64,000 nucleotides of DNA from Tigriopus japonicus. Its lineage: Eukaryota; Arthropoda; Copepoda; Harpacticoida; Harpacticidae. The stretch's first letter is position 1; the number at the start of each line of letters is the position of its first letter. Positions 28,301 to 42,292 of the stretch are shown here, piece after piece. The position numbers and the translations under genes are program-made. Location of the stretch: assembly GCA_010645155.1 (NCBI GenBank), contig CM021314.1, forward strand, positions 1,036,692 through 1,100,691, given 5' to 3'. The notes under the pieces are model-generated. The model was not told the DNA's origin, did not search any database, and was given only the letters and a program-made list of their open reading frames with translations.

Positions 28301-29530
28301 TTTAATTCCAAGGAAGGCTAAACCGGTCCCTGATAGTTGTCTATTCATAAATAAAGCATAACTTGAAACAAAGACGGACTTATAAGGCAATGCATAAAAG
28401 AGTCGGCCTTGAAAGTTCCGCGAGATAGATTTTACGATAACATTTCACTTGACATTTATCTTGCAAACTGAAAGTACACACTAAACAAATTAGCCACAAG
28501 TAGTATTCACTTGAAAAGTAGATTGGAACAATGCCGCCGTTTAATGATGGCTGGGAAGGCAATCTTAAGTGGTACATGATTGCTCCCGATGCTAAAATAC
28601 TTGAATCCTGAAGAAAGCGAAACAAAGGCAAACCAAGTAAAGAAAGAGAAAAAGCTATTACATTAGTTTACCTCTGAGGGCAATTATCTTTTCATTTGTC
28701 TTCATGTGTTGGAACAGAAATTACTCCGTGGAGAGAAATGAGAATCCTCGGAAGAGTCGTAGTTTCTCTCTTGAAGAAGGGCCCCTTTTTAGCTACAACT
28801 TCAATTTACACTCACTCCAACTCGAGGAGGTACACATTTTTTGTTCTGAATGACGGATGAGCAATTTATAGCCCTCCCAACAACACACCTCCACTCGATC
28901 CCTGGGTCCACCAGAGTAAGTCAACCAATGGCCATCCGAATTCCCTTATTCAAGAAGACTTCATTGGAAAAGCTGAGGATAAAGCGCAGGTTTGGCCACC
29001 CTTAGACGAATTTGTCACTGCGGCCTGAATCGAAAACTCAAGCCATTTGTCTTACTCAGGGAAAAAAGGCGTGTTTCTGACAAAAATCGAGAAAAGGGGG
29101 AGGAAAGTTGAACGTCTTTTTAAGAGTGTGTTTCATGTGTGATTGCGATTACCGCCTTTCCAACTTGCATTGTTGTACCGAAGTATGTCTGTCCAGTCGT
29201 CATTCCATGGGACCCTACCACGGTGTGTAAGGCTCGTCGTGTTAATACGAGGAAAACATGAAGGGAGTTGGTAAAAGAGGATAGATATCTCCTCGACGAC
29301 GAACTTCCTTTGAAGGGAACAAATGTGGAAGTGAATGAAGAACAACTTAAGTTGTGTACGACACAGACTGTACGTACTACGTTGGTTGAAATGATTGCCA
29401 TCATGCCATTTCCGGGTGTGTTGACGAACTGGGCCACAGCCTTGATAACACTGGTTTCAAATCTTGTTCCAGGTATGAAGGTCTTTTTTCTAATCTCCTG
29501 GATCCTCTCGCCGAATGAGAAATAAAAATG

Positions 29531-29546
29531 ACCTACCTACCTACCT
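29531..29546. repeat. (ACCT)4 microsatellite
   Basis: Four perfect ACCT units, the complement of the TAGG-type repeat at 14540. Confidence 0.9.
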
Positions 29547-32500
29547 GGCCCAGGTCGTTGGAAAAGAGTCATGGTAACAAAACTGGAATCATTTTTCACT
29601 CTCCCAAACAAAAACCAACACGTTGATATCTTTTCTCTTTTGAGCCACGACGAAAGTGTGCCAAAAAGCACATTTGAGATGCACAAACATTTCAAGGGAT
29701 TTCAAAGTAATTTGACAGCAAGTTCAAAATTGGTCACCCTAAAATCTCGAAACAATCCACTCCATCTTGTGTTGTCAATAAAAGGTTGTGATTGATGAAG
29801 TTAATAATATCTTCCGTAAAAATTCTCCTCTTTTATGGAAGAGAAGGCAAACAGGGAACTCGTTAGGTTTCAATTCAACAGACGAAATAAGAACCCCTTA
29901 AAACAAAACCATCGTTTCCTGTTGAAACTCGTGGAGTTGAAAAGACAGACAAGAGAATAAGGAAGGCAAGAAGGCTTTGGGAGAGAGGAAGAAGAGAGAA
30001 GAGATAAATGGATGATCATCATGAATGAAAGCAGTTAGCGTTAGTTGTCTCGCGGAATGGAAATCTTAATGGGGAGAAACGAGGAGAATGCCTGGAGGAG
30101 GCCCACGGCAGATAAAGAGCAGAAAATTTAATTGAGATAACAGATCCTCGCAGCTTTTGGAAGCTTTTTCTTCATCCGCGTCGCAGTGCAGCATTAATTT
30201 ATTTCATGCTCAAACATGAGAACCCAAGTTACGCTCCTCAGTTACAAAGATTGAAATCTTTCCATCATGTGGGGAGTCTTTATTGTGTTCAGTTCCAATT
30301 GGTTTTATCTTAAGAAGCCAATTGCTGAAAGTCTCAAGAGATGCAAAGTCAGTGTCTTGAAAGTTTCAATGTGCACACGTTCAATACCTTCTTTCTCCAC
30401 CACGACGAAATATGAGGGGAATACCGTCTGAACCTCGTTCCTGAAAAAGTGAGGATGTCGATCTTCGAAATCACTTACAATTTTTGTAAGCCTTTTCCGA
30501 TGGAAAGGTCATTTCGAAGGGCGTTCTCCGAGTGATGGAATTACAAGAAAGGATTGCCTCCCCCAGTGACATAAAATGAGGGCTTGTTGCAAGTCGTTCT
30601 CGAAGGAATGATGGGGAAAAAGAAGCTCCGATGATCAAGATGTTGAAAAAAAATCAAGTTGATATTCCGTCGAGATGTCTAGCTAGTTGCAAACTTTCAC
30701 AGGGTTGCTAATACAAATGTCAGCATTGCGCCAAGCTATAATTTCTCCCCATTTGGGGAAAGGGGCATCCATTCAGACATAAGTGCGAGAAGGAGTCAAA
30801 CCAGAGAGAAAGAGTGAGAGCAAAAAAAGGCCAGGCTGTGCTGAAACAAATAAGAAATGCACAGCCAGATATGCAAAGAAGCCTTTTTCGAAATTGGAGG
30901 CCAGAAATATGGTCCTCGAATGCGGAACCCGTCCAACAGAAGCCCTCTGAAAGCAAAACAAAAATGGGTCGGCAATACCAAAAACGGTTGGTTTGATACA
31001 TCCACTTCCATGGAGGTGGTTACCAAACTCGTTGGTTTTTGGTCTGTTGGTTAGGTGGTGGGGTTGGTTGGTTGGTGGGTGTTTTCAATCTAACTGTCGA
31101 TCAAATATTTGCTTAACACTTTAGCTCTCCAGTTTAGATTGGCCTCCCTGCACTTCCGGATGAGCTGAGTCCGCCCGCCTGTCATGTTCATAGACCTCCT
31201 TCAAACCTAGATAGGAAGGAGGAACCTAAACAAAACGGATTTCTTTCATCGCTCAATCGGCTTAGGATCAACTTAGACTAGACCTCATGAGTCGGTGGTC
31301 GATCCAAGATTGGATCAAATTTAGCCAACTTTCCTCCCGCCACTAGGCCAATGGTTGGTTGATTGAATGGCTGTATCAACCAATCTTCGGTCGAAGTCGA
31401 ACCACACGTACGCACGTACGTACACTGCCACCAATATTCTATCCGTCTCCGTGACTTTTAATCGATTTAGTTTTTGAAGGAAATTTGAAGTGTGAACTTT
31501 TCTTGGAGTTGATGAATGAACTCATCCACGTAGTACAAAAAGCCTCAAAGTTTGAACCATCAGCCAGTCTCAAAGCTTACCAACCAAAATGGATAAAGAA
31601 TCGACTGACCTATAGTGCCGCTGTCAGAGACCTCAGACAAGCATCCTAATGAAGACCACTTTATTCTGTTGGAATGGGATTGATCACGAAAAGAGAAAGA
31701 AGGGGAAGTTGTCTATTGTTTCCCTCTGCCTATTTCTTTCGAGTCTTCTTCTAATCATCCGAATGTACGTATATGTAAGTATGTACGTACAATAGCTAGA
31801 TAGCTACCTACGTACATAGAAAGGAGGAGAACCATGACCCTCCTGGCCAATTGGGAAGTTCTGCAGGATTGCATCAGAATGGATCCGCCGGAAGTGTGGA
31901 CCTAGCTAGCTTTCAGATAAGTGCACGCTCATGCTAACGAAAGGCCAATTCAACCTGATCCACCACATTGATCTTGATCCCATGGGGAACGAGGCGGTGA
32001 ACATCCATCCGAACATGGTAAAGATCCTTATTTACGAGAAGAATCTTATTCAACCGATTTGGATCCACCAACGCAGAGGTCACTTGAGGCCAAAATAAAT
32101 TGAAAGACACATGCCGCAATTTGGAACAACGTAACTCGGTAGAGACTCGAAAGGCTACATGTAGCCCATGAAATGTTCCTTTGGCTTTTATATTCTAGAA
32201 CCATAAAGGTCATGCCTTATGTACCTATTTTTGTACGTACTGAACGTTGGTGATCGTAGGCACATCTTGGATTTTTGGGCCGTTTTGTTTTGGGATCCGA
32301 ATCCCCCCTCCCTTCTATGTAGTAAAAGAGGTGACAGAAAGGCCATTGGAGCCCCTTCTTTCTCTTTCCCCCTTTTTTGTTCCAAGCAAGAAAAGTCAGT
32401 GGGACGGCAAATATGGTGACCAGGGCATAAATCACACAACAAAGCCCAAATACCAATAGATGTCACTTGAGTTCGTGAGCAGATGGAAGGAGAAATCCAA

Positions 32501-34909
32501 ACCAAGTTCCACTTCCTCGCGGATGTTCCAACCAAACACCCAAAAAAGTTTGTCAAATACCCCAATTACGAGTTTGGGGCTCTACCCATTGCGCATGGAA
32601 GGGACAACGAAAAGAAGGACTTCTTGAAAAATGTTCGTTCTCACTATGTTGAAAGCTAATCGTTGTAGGTTTAAGTTTGTGGCAAAAAAGAAAATCCTTT
32701 TAAAGACCACAAGCGGCAAATGGAGAAACAAAAATCTCAAAAACGTCTCGTTTTTTAGTCTCCCGCTTTTCCAGGGTTTAAATATTTGATCTTGGTTTTT
32801 GTTCTGGTTTCTAAATTCTAGTTTTGCAACAAGACATATAATGCAAAAAATCGTAGCATAAACCGAAACCGAGCCATTGAATGTTCAAAGCAAGCAAACA
32901 GCTAGAAATCTGCACCGGTACCAATAATCAGGCCCAAAATTGCGGCAAATGTAAAACTTAAACCAGCTTTTACCCCGAACCGGCCATGGGTTGAAAAGGG
33001 ATGCAAATGTGCTTCTTCTGGAATGGTGGGCGCTTTGTTAACCAAGCCAAGAAGTGCACCAAGCTGGAACATATTTCTCGATATCGGTGATCTCCTATTG
33101 AAAGCCCAAAAAAGATCCATATTCCCGTTCCAAAAGTTGCCAAGAACTCTTCGGGGAAGCTTGCCGTTCCGTCCGTCCGTCCATCCGTAGCGTATGATGT
33201 CCCATGTGTACATGGGCGACTCCTTCTGTTCCTTGGATCATTTACCCCTCAAATGACATGGACCACTGATGTGACATGATGCTCGAAGAAAAACTTTTGC
33301 TTCGAGAGCAATGCTGATTCGGGACTTTTTGACTGGTTGGAAATGTGCTCTCCCAACTTTGCATTCTTCCGCTTCAGGATCGAAGCATTTTTGCACAACC
33401 AGTTATTCTTTTGTACTTTCCAGGAAGAAGTGGAACCTGTTCTGATAATGCTTGAAGGTACGCAAGTACCGTAACTTGAATTATCCACTTAGCCTCGACG
33501 ATTTAGCTCAATAATTTACCATGGCTTTTGGAGAGTTTGGAAAGGGGGAACGAATGGTCTTTTCCACTTTTTGAGTTCAGTATCCTTCCTTCCTTCCTCT
33601 TTGGCTTTTCCGTCCTTCTGTTCCTCCTCCTCTTTCCCCTTGAGGTCCACCTTTTATCTCGGGAACTATATCAACTATGCTTGAATGGACAAGTCTTCCC
33701 GAGTCGTTAAGACATTGTGCGTAAACCATTTGCCCGATGGGGAGTAAAGCACATTTTCAATTCTTCTTCTTCCACTATATTTCCATTCAAGGAACATTAG
33801 TGGGCTCCATTAAAATCGCTCAAGATCGCTCTTTCTTCACCATTGGCGTTCTGCCGGCCTGAAAATTAACTAGATTGAGAACCAACGGTTTTGTTTGAGC
33901 GAATGAACCTAAAACACAGAGTGCTCGAGGGTGTTATTTACATTAGTGTAGGTAGTACTTTGTATGTAAACAGATCAGCGCCACAAATTCTCAAAACTTT
34001 TTCGTTTACATTTGCCAACACTGACGAAGACTTATGGTCAAGGTTGTAATGAAGACGGATCCGTTTGGAGCCTTTGGCTACAACAACGTGGATGTTCCAT
34101 TGTTTTTTTTTGATACATCCGACAATTTGGGTCGCCCTTTCTTTCTCTCTCTCTCACTCTGTTCTCTCTGCTTTGTCGTTAAATGTCGGTCATATTTGTT
34201 CTCGAGGCAACAAACATCATCAAGGTTGGTTTTACTCTCATGGCAAAGGGTGAACCAAGCTCATCAAAGCCACACAGGGTGATGCATGGGGGCCCTTGTT
34301 CGCTCGGTCCCCGAGTAATTAAAGGGGACCTTAGAGAATCGCAACGAGTTTCAGGATCAGGCTCGAAATCATGGGCAAGGAGGAACAAGGCCAAGTCCAT
34401 TATGGAACAACCTGTACTCACCAATCCCATCTCAATGAAGAGTGAAAGAGAAAGAAAGAAGGGGTGAGGGGCCAAATGAATCCGTGTTAATGAGAGAAAT
34501 GTTATTTGCCAGGAAACTTTGAGAGCTCGTCGAGGATAATGATTGTTCATGACATGCCAAGCTTTCTCGCTTCGAAATTTTTAACGAAAAAAAAAAAAAC
34601 TACGTCGTGCGGCGTGTAGAGCCTTCCTGGCCTTTCTTTTCCCCTTCTTATTCTCTCCCCTGTTCCCCTTTGGTCGAAGTTTCATTTTCCAAGTGGAAAC
34701 GAGGCAATATTTTATGAGGAGAAAGAAGAAGTCAACAGATGTTTTGACCGTTTCTCTCGTTTTATGTAGAAAAGCCGACGAACGACAGACTGCGTGCTCT
34801 CGCTCTCTCTCTCTCTCATTTTCCATTTCACACATTCGTTCTGAGCAGCCTCCCTCTGGACAGTTCCCAAAAGAACACGAGGGAACTTGGATTCGAATGG
34901 GACGTAATA

Positions 34910-34929
34910 CCTTATTTCATGAAATAAGG
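34910..34929. repeat. 20-bp perfect palindrome
   Basis: CCTTATTTCATGAAATAAGG is its own reverse complement. No flanking promoter or gene context explains it. Confidence 0.85.
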
Positions 34930-35742
34930 CTAAATCGTCGAGGAAGTTATGGCCTTTCTGTTGACATTTAATTACACCTGGAACAAAGGAAGCGTTTAAG
35001 CTTGAGTCGGTCCATCCACCCCGTGACATTATCATTTGATAAAATGCCAAGGAGTTAAAATTTGCGAATCCGTTTTTGCAGCCACAAAAAGTCTCTGACG
35101 AGGTAACTGTTTGAACGGTTTTAATAATTCAGACCCGTTTTACTCTCCTCGTTCGTCGCTCTTTTCCTCCTTTGACTCGTGAATAGCCAGATTTTGAATC
35201 GGGACCACTGAAGGTCAAACTTTGGACCACTGAAGGAGATCACTTGTCTTTTTTTGCTGGCCCTGTCTAAATGCATTTCAAGACCCTAGAGAGTTCTGAT
35301 TAATGATCTCTGTTGTTCTGACCAGAAGAATGCCTCTCCCTCTTCTTCTTCGTCCACGATGGCGACGCTCTCATCGTGTTGGTCGTGGAATGGAGACGGA
35401 ACAGAAGAAAAAGGACCCCTCGAGATTGGAATGGTGGCACTTTAGCCACTGCTTGTCTACTAACCAAGTCTACTTACCACTCGAATACTACAACAACTAC
35501 ATGCTTATGTGCTTATGTACGTAGTAACACCACCCAGGGCCAACGTGGCAACGTCAAAAGTAGCAGTCCGAAATGGATGCGGTGGTGGGGTGGTAGTGGT
35601 TCGACGACTTTGAAGCAGGCAGCGGGAGGTGGATAGCCTTTCATAGGGAGGCCAAAATAGACCATTAAAAGCTTCTTGGAAATGAAGACCAAGCGGAAAG
35701 AGGAGTGCCAGAGAGAAAGAGAGAGAGAGAGGCCAGGCAAGC

Positions 35743-35758
35743 AAGTAAGTAAGTAAGT
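35743..35758. repeat. (AAGT)4 microsatellite
   Basis: Four perfect AAGT units after a GA tract and GCAA units. Confidence 0.9.
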
Positions 35759-36363
35759 AGTAGTAAGTAATGGTAGTCACTGCAAGTCCTCATCCTCTGG
35801 CTACCATTGCATTTCAATAGCACTCAGGACCTCTTAACGGATCTCAGACCTTTTGGAGAGATGATGCAGCTCCTTCTCGTCCCCGATGAAGCACGAAATT
35901 AATTTAGGCATTATACCACCATTGTTCATATGCTCAAGCTTACTATTAGTTCGAGAGGAACGATCATTCAGTTGGTCGTCTCAAGCCAGATCTCGAGGAA
36001 GTGCAAACGAAAGATCATCATCCTCAATGGTTGGCCTCGTTCGTGTGATCAAGACAATCTTAAAGCGATAAAGACAGACCTGAGAACGTTTGAAAAGATC
36101 AAAAGGGAAATGTGTCTCAATTGTTCCGGCTTGATCCAAATAATTCGGGAATGGTTCCACCGGTGGAAACTGGGAATATGGGCGGCGAAAGAAGTGGGAA
36201 TTGCTTAAAGAGAGGCTCCAGGGAAATCCATAAAGACTTTCTCTTGACTAAAGACGAGATTTCTTTGTGCGTTCACGTTTCGGAAATAAAATATCCCAAC
36301 AACCTCTCGTTGGTCTTTGGGATTTGGGCCCACCAACCCGAGAAAGGGAACACGAGCACGATC

Positions 36364-36381
36364 ATGATGATGATGATGATG
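36364..36381. repeat. (ATG)6 microsatellite
   Basis: Six perfect ATG units. Confidence 0.95.
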
Positions 36382-39300
36382 TCTTCGTCGTTTTTCTCCG
36401 GGCTGTCTCAGGGTTCCAAGCAATTGCTCTCCTTCTTCTGAACGCCTGGGTCCCAAATGTCAGGTTAGCTACTGGGTGGTTCACAAAGCCAGTGGCACCC
36501 TGTGGCCTTCTTTGTGTCTTCTTTATTGGAACCAAGAGATCGTTGGGCTTTTGCTCTCCCTGTGAGTTGGTTCCCAGTTGCCTGTTCCAACCACGAGGAT
36601 GTCACCTTTGAGGGGAAAGAATAAATAACATTGTCGACCGACATCTTATTGGGTTAACATGATCCTCTTCGTTCTTTGGGTGGAATCAAGAACGAGCCAG
36701 CCAAGAAATAGCTGAGCAGAAGGACGACAAAAACAGAGCAAAAGAGCCATGTCACAAATCAGGAAGAGAGGAGGACACAACTCGAATTTCTCTTTGACAG
36801 CCACTCACACCCAACTAACCAACCAACCCACAAACAAAGCGAAAAGGGCTCCCTCCTTCGTTTTCTTCTTTCGATTCCGAGTTGCAAACTTGAGAAAGAA
36901 TGGGAAAACAGCTCTCCTGCAAAATGTATCCAATGATGGCCAATATTTGTGAGGGTCATTCTTTTCCGGTGGTGAAGGGACCTTTGGAAACGACAAATTA
37001 GGAGAAGGGACAAAGTTTGAGGAGGGAATTCGGGGACGCTTGATGTTGGCACTCTCCCTTTTTAGAGCCCTCTAACAAGCCAATTGATTGGAACACCCGA
37101 AAATCCTCTGGAGAATCAACATTTCAACGGGAGAAGAGAAGACCTCGTCGTCAATTTCTTAGACCACAGACCTCGATTTGGACTAGATGGGCACTTCATA
37201 CCTTCCTTTCCATGCCAAATATGGAAAATCAGAACTGTTCCAAGATCGAAAAAGCCCAATTTGACCTTCCAACCATTTCGAGATGTGAACTAAAAATCAA
37301 GGCTCTGGCAAGCCAATCTAGTGCTCGTGCGATACTTTGAGAGTCTTTTCACTGGATGTTGATGCTTTGAAGGGTTCGGGGTTCATTTCGATAGAGTAGG
37401 GCTTCTTACTCATAAAATAGCGTGACAGGGCCATCATTTTTTCCCTGTTGGGATATTTGGAAGCGAACAGGGATTGAAAGCCCAAGAAACCTAAAGCTCA
37501 GAACGGATCAATCTTCAGTGGATTCAAATTTCACATGACGGAAGAGAGGAGAGTTCTCGGCTTTCCTTGGGCTCCCCAAAGAGATCTATTTCTTCTTCAC
37601 TTTTTTCATCTGCGTGACCAAAACCCCAACAAACGAGTACATAAAGCCAATGACATTCCAAACCACATCAAGGAGACACTTCAGGGCCGTAAATAAGAAT
37701 GTTGGGATGGCCCAAACGGCGGGAAATCTGGGTGGTATTAGGTGACGCCCATATATTATTTTATAAGCATTCCGGCTTCTTTTCTCTATCCCTTTCTCTT
37801 TTTTGGAGAGAAAAATACTAGAGGATTTGCCATCCATGTGAGGTTGATACTGCTTTGGTCGTTGTTTGAAACGACCGTCAGGGGATAAAATTGATCTTCT
37901 TTCCCCCTTCTTTTTTGCTCCCATATAAATGTATACCATATCGTCAATAATAGGATCATGGCGTAGCCTAGTTATGCCTCGGTGGAATGCCCAATTTGAG
38001 CCAGGGTTGACTACATCAAAACGGAGGAAGAATATCATCATCCACTTTTATAAGTCATAAACATGGTCGACCTCAAACCACTGAAACGAGGTGGAATTGG
38101 CCTTGGGATTTGCATGTCTTGACGTGGATTGGATTTCAAGTCAAGGCTAAAAAATGGAACCCAAAAAAAGAGAAGAGCCTAGAACTGACTAGAGATCAAG
38201 TTCGTTTCAATATACTAGCTTGATTAGCCTCATGTCTGATTCAAAGCTCCCAGAAATGGCCAAGTATTCAAATTGAGACGCCCTTTTTTTTACCCTCACA
38301 AAGGCTGCTCCGAAGGGACAACTTCGCCCTAATACCCCCTAGACTTGATGGCTTATTTGGGCTTTTGGTCCCGATTCATCGTCAAGAAAATGAGATTTAT
38401 CGACAAAGTTTTTTCACTCACGGATATTTCCTGACATTATTGCATTCTTCACTTGGCCCTGCGATTCCGGGGTTCGGAGCCCGGTACTGACAACCGCCAA
38501 TGGAAGTTCTCGCTTTTTTGCAACAAGAAACTTGATCCCCAGGTCTTAATCAATTCGAAGTCTTCGTGGAATGAACTGTGCCTCATTCGTGAGGGGGAAT
38601 CCCATTGATAATCTGACTTGAGAAATGGCTTAGGAGCATAATAATAGTAAAAATAATGCCTTTTCGTAGTAGTTGATACTCCTTCTTCTCCTTGTTCATC
38701 TTAGCTCTTCTGAGAAGCGAGTTCATTGGTGAGACATGACTGCGTATCGTACTCTGGGGCTACTTAAGCGTAGTAGTAGTTATTGTAAGGCACAATATCT
38801 CTCCTGCAGAGGTCGTTTTGCTTGCTTAATGTGGCTCAACCACAAATGTTTAAATTGCTCAGAAAAGTTTTCACTTCTACTCTCTTTTTTAGCCAGTCTC
38901 CTAGGGTCTGCCAAACTATTAGAGACCCAGAAAGCACAGAGAGAGAGAGAAGGAAATGAGAAAGTTTTATTTGTGACATTTCCCAGTACCCACAAAGAAC
39001 ACGGAAGGGTGAGCTGCGGCAGAAACTTTTTTGACAGATGAGGGCAGACCCTCGACACTGCTGCTGCGGCGGCTGCTGTTTCCCTACCCACAACCAACTG
39101 TACTAGAACATGTTCCCATAATGGCTGCATTGTACATTCACCCTCACCTCTGGTCTGGCCTAGAAATGATGAGGGGCAGTCGTTTCTCCAAGTTCTGGCT
39201 AAAGCGACCAATGGTGGTCACACAGACACACACAAGGACCACTACTCAAAACAAGAAAAAGAAGAAACAGGAAAAAAAGTTACTTAGTACTTACTCCCGC

Positions 39301-41362
39301 CACCGCCATCATTGTACCAACTTCAACAGCCGATCGAAGGAGCTGGGTGGACAGAACCGCACTCGGCCTTTGCTGCTGGGTAAAACAACTCAAGTGTTTT
39401 ACAATGAAGGAAAAAGTGACCTCCAGAGCCACCCAGAGGCCATCCAAAGACTGCCTGCTAACTACACAAAGGCCATAATAGGTGTTCCACGTGGATTGAT
39501 CCAATCAATTAGCCAAAGCAAACTTTCTTGACAGATGTTTCTGTGAGCTGGGTACAAAGATGAGTGCTTCTGACTGACTTCAACCAGAGCAAAGAGAGAG
39601 GGGGGGAGGAGGTTTTCAACAGCCTTTGACAGCCTTTTGTATCCACGGATGATTGGATCGCTTTTGAAGTTATGGCCAATTCATGATGCTCAGGGTCGCC
39701 AGAGCGAGACCGGGGTTCACCCAGCTTCCTCACAAAGCAGGAACCACGGCCATATTTCATGCTCTAGCCATATGTCCGGGAAAGATGCCAAGCCAGCTAG
39801 ACAGTAGACAACCCATTCATCCACCGACCGACCCATGGGTCGAGGAGAGAAATGAGCCCCAATTTTGAAGAGAAATGTTTTGAAGATGGCTTGACGTGGT
39901 GGCTTTCACCGCACATTGTTGTCCGCACGCCATCGAGAAGAAACCCTGGGGCAACTTCTTGCTTACTCCGTAGCTCTGCATACGAACGAACGTACGTACG
40001 TAGAACGAGAGCCAGCTGACATGCTTGCATCGCGATGGGATGCAGTATTTGGACATGTTGGGCGGTTTGGCAAGCTACTTGTTGGCTTGCTTGGTTGGTT
40101 CTGTAGAAAAAAGAGAATATTCAATGGACGAAGGCCAAGCATTAATCTTTTGAAGAGGCGAATTCAAAAACAACGCTGACAAATGAGCTTTGCATCAGTG
40201 AACCCGAAACGTTTGACAAAATACTTGCTTGTCCACATTTGAAAGCCCTTCTTGTCTTCTCTTTCTTTCTCTCTCGTTCTTTGGACAAGGAGAGTGACGG
40301 CTGATGAACATATTAGGGTTATCATATGCGTTCCAAGAACTTTATTCCCACCCAACAAACTGTTTCTTGTTGAGAATCATCCATTACTCAAATACAAAGC
40401 CGAGGTAATGGGTCAAACCAAATTTCCCAGGAATTGTTTCCACATGCTTTTAGAGCGCCATTTGATACGCAATTGAAAGTTTTCAACTTGATGGACCACT
40501 TCTTGCTCTTGAAAGTTCTTGGAACCCATGGCTAAGGCGGCGGAACAAGTAGTGTTTAGTTTTTATTCTTCGTGGGAACGAAAGTTGGTTCCAATGTGGT
40601 GCAGGGCCTTTCCCACTGTTCAGCTAGTGTGTTCATTGCTCATTGCTCATGAATACGAAATGCCTTGAAGAGGCACATGAGACTGCTCGCTAAACACATT
40701 TATCATCGTTCAAAATGAATGTCTATTAAAATAAAGCGACTTTGTATCCCCAGGGACTCGTTTCCTTAGATCCACTCGTCTCTCTTACACCTGTGACCCA
40801 TCCTTCTTGGCTCCACTTCAGCCGTTGTGGACCACCTGTTCAATTTGGATCCCACGGCCTCATTTAAATGGCTCCGGGAAAGATTTGCCATTGGCAAAAA
40901 GAAAGATAGAAAAAACGCAAAGACAAACGAATGGAAAAGAAAAGAGATACGAAAAAAGGGACGAGCTGAGCTCGAGATCCAACCCAAAAAGATTTGGGTC
41001 CTTCTCCACATTCGATCCAATTCGAGGCTCAACCAAAGAGGCAAAGGGAATAAAAGTCAATCCCTTTTATTACATCAGCTGCCTCGGTCCTCACATTGAA
41101 GTGGTGTATTGCTACACGATGCAATATTCTTCAGGAAATCTCGTTCTCCCGGGGTTTCTCCTCACCCGATGCAGCTGAAACAAAAATAACTACTCGGTTG
41201 TCAAGATCCGGCCAGATTTTTAAGCCAACCATCCATAAATCTATCCACTTTTTTATTGGCTCTATTTCTAACACTAGAAGAGAATACTGTCAAGAAACTG
41301 TATACGATTAGTATATAATTCCCCACGATGAGTTGACATTTCTAGAAACAAGCATCCAATCT

Positions 41363-41434
41363 TTGGTATCTCTCTGCATCCGTAACAAAACAGAGATTTT
41401 GGTATCTCTTTGTATCTGCAACAAAACAAATCGT
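41363..41434. repeat. 36-bp tandem duplication
   Basis: Two diverged copies with a 36-bp period, each starting ttggtatctct and containing a shared aacaaaaca. The period is a multiple of three, so minus-strand translation shows a repeated 12-residue unit (CFVADTKRYQNL, CFVTDAERYQRL), but no larger protein context supports coding. Confidence 0.85.
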
Positions 41435-42268
41435 TGCTGTAGTTGGTTCCCCTTTCAAAAGTTGGCCTACTTGAAATTGGTTTGGCTTTTGACACCCATG
41501 GACATTGTCAATATCCCCTCGTGGTCCAAACACATCCCAGGAACTTTTTTGTTCGCCGAAGACTGGTCCCCGTTTCGGTTTTGTTCTTCATCTCTCAAAT
41601 ATAAATTGCATCTCGTAAACAGCCGAAAATAAACGGACCCACATATTGTGTTTGGACACAATGCAACAATTCTTCTCTGATCTTGGCTCAAGGCAGAGGA
41701 GCCCTTGTCAAAGACCAACAATAGGAAATAAAGCAGCGCCGGAATTAGTTCAATTTGAGAAACGAGATTGATTTGAGCTCCTTTGGTCTGGAAAACTGAG
41801 AACGAACCAAGGGAGGGAGGGAGGAGAGAAAAGTTCTCGGGGCCTTCACAAATCTCTCCTCAGTTCTGACTCTGTCCCCAGAAATCCAATCAGAGGGACT
41901 GAATTGTCATCTCCAAAAAATATCCCACCACCACAAGACACGAGAACGGTGGGTAGCGAGTGAGTGAGTGAGCACGGAGATGTTCCTTGGTCATAAAGTG
42001 GGATGCCTTTTGTTTTGCCCACGACTTGCACCCAAAAGAACGAAAAATCCTATAAAGCCTGATGATCGGAGTACAATAAAACACTCAGAGGATTACGTAT
42101 TTCAAGCTCTGAAGGCATGTTCCAAATCGGGATCTGTCGAGACAAAGTCATCTTTGCTTTGGACGTAACTTTGGAAAGCTCAGTGATTCATTGGCTGAAA
42201 TAACCCCGAGCCTAAATTGAGCGAAATCGAGCGGAATCGCTTTATGGCTGATTGCTCTGTCACAACAG

Positions 42269-42292
42269 CAACAACAACAACAACAACAACAA
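42269..42292. repeat. (CAA)8 microsatellite
   Basis: Eight perfect CAA units, about 460 bp upstream of the first identified exon. Confidence 0.95.

Larger units (their letters stand above)
24001..34000. other. no supported gene; microsatellite and hexamer-rich DNA
   Basis: The main landmark is the (GTC)5(GTT)23 tract at 25222-25305, which creates artefactual poly-Cys, poly-Leu and poly-Gln frames. Between 26001 and 28800 the hexamer TGGAAC/GTTCCA occurs 14 times. There is an (ACCT)4 repeat at 29531-29546 and TACGTA-rich stretches near 31400 and 31765-31815. No exon is supported. Confidence 0.6.

Noticed and set aside
29418..29475. NWAT motif followed by a gtatga donor-like site, resembling the end of TIA1 RRM1
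   Set aside because: The upstream residues in that frame show no RRM1 pattern (no RNP1), so the four-residue match is chance.
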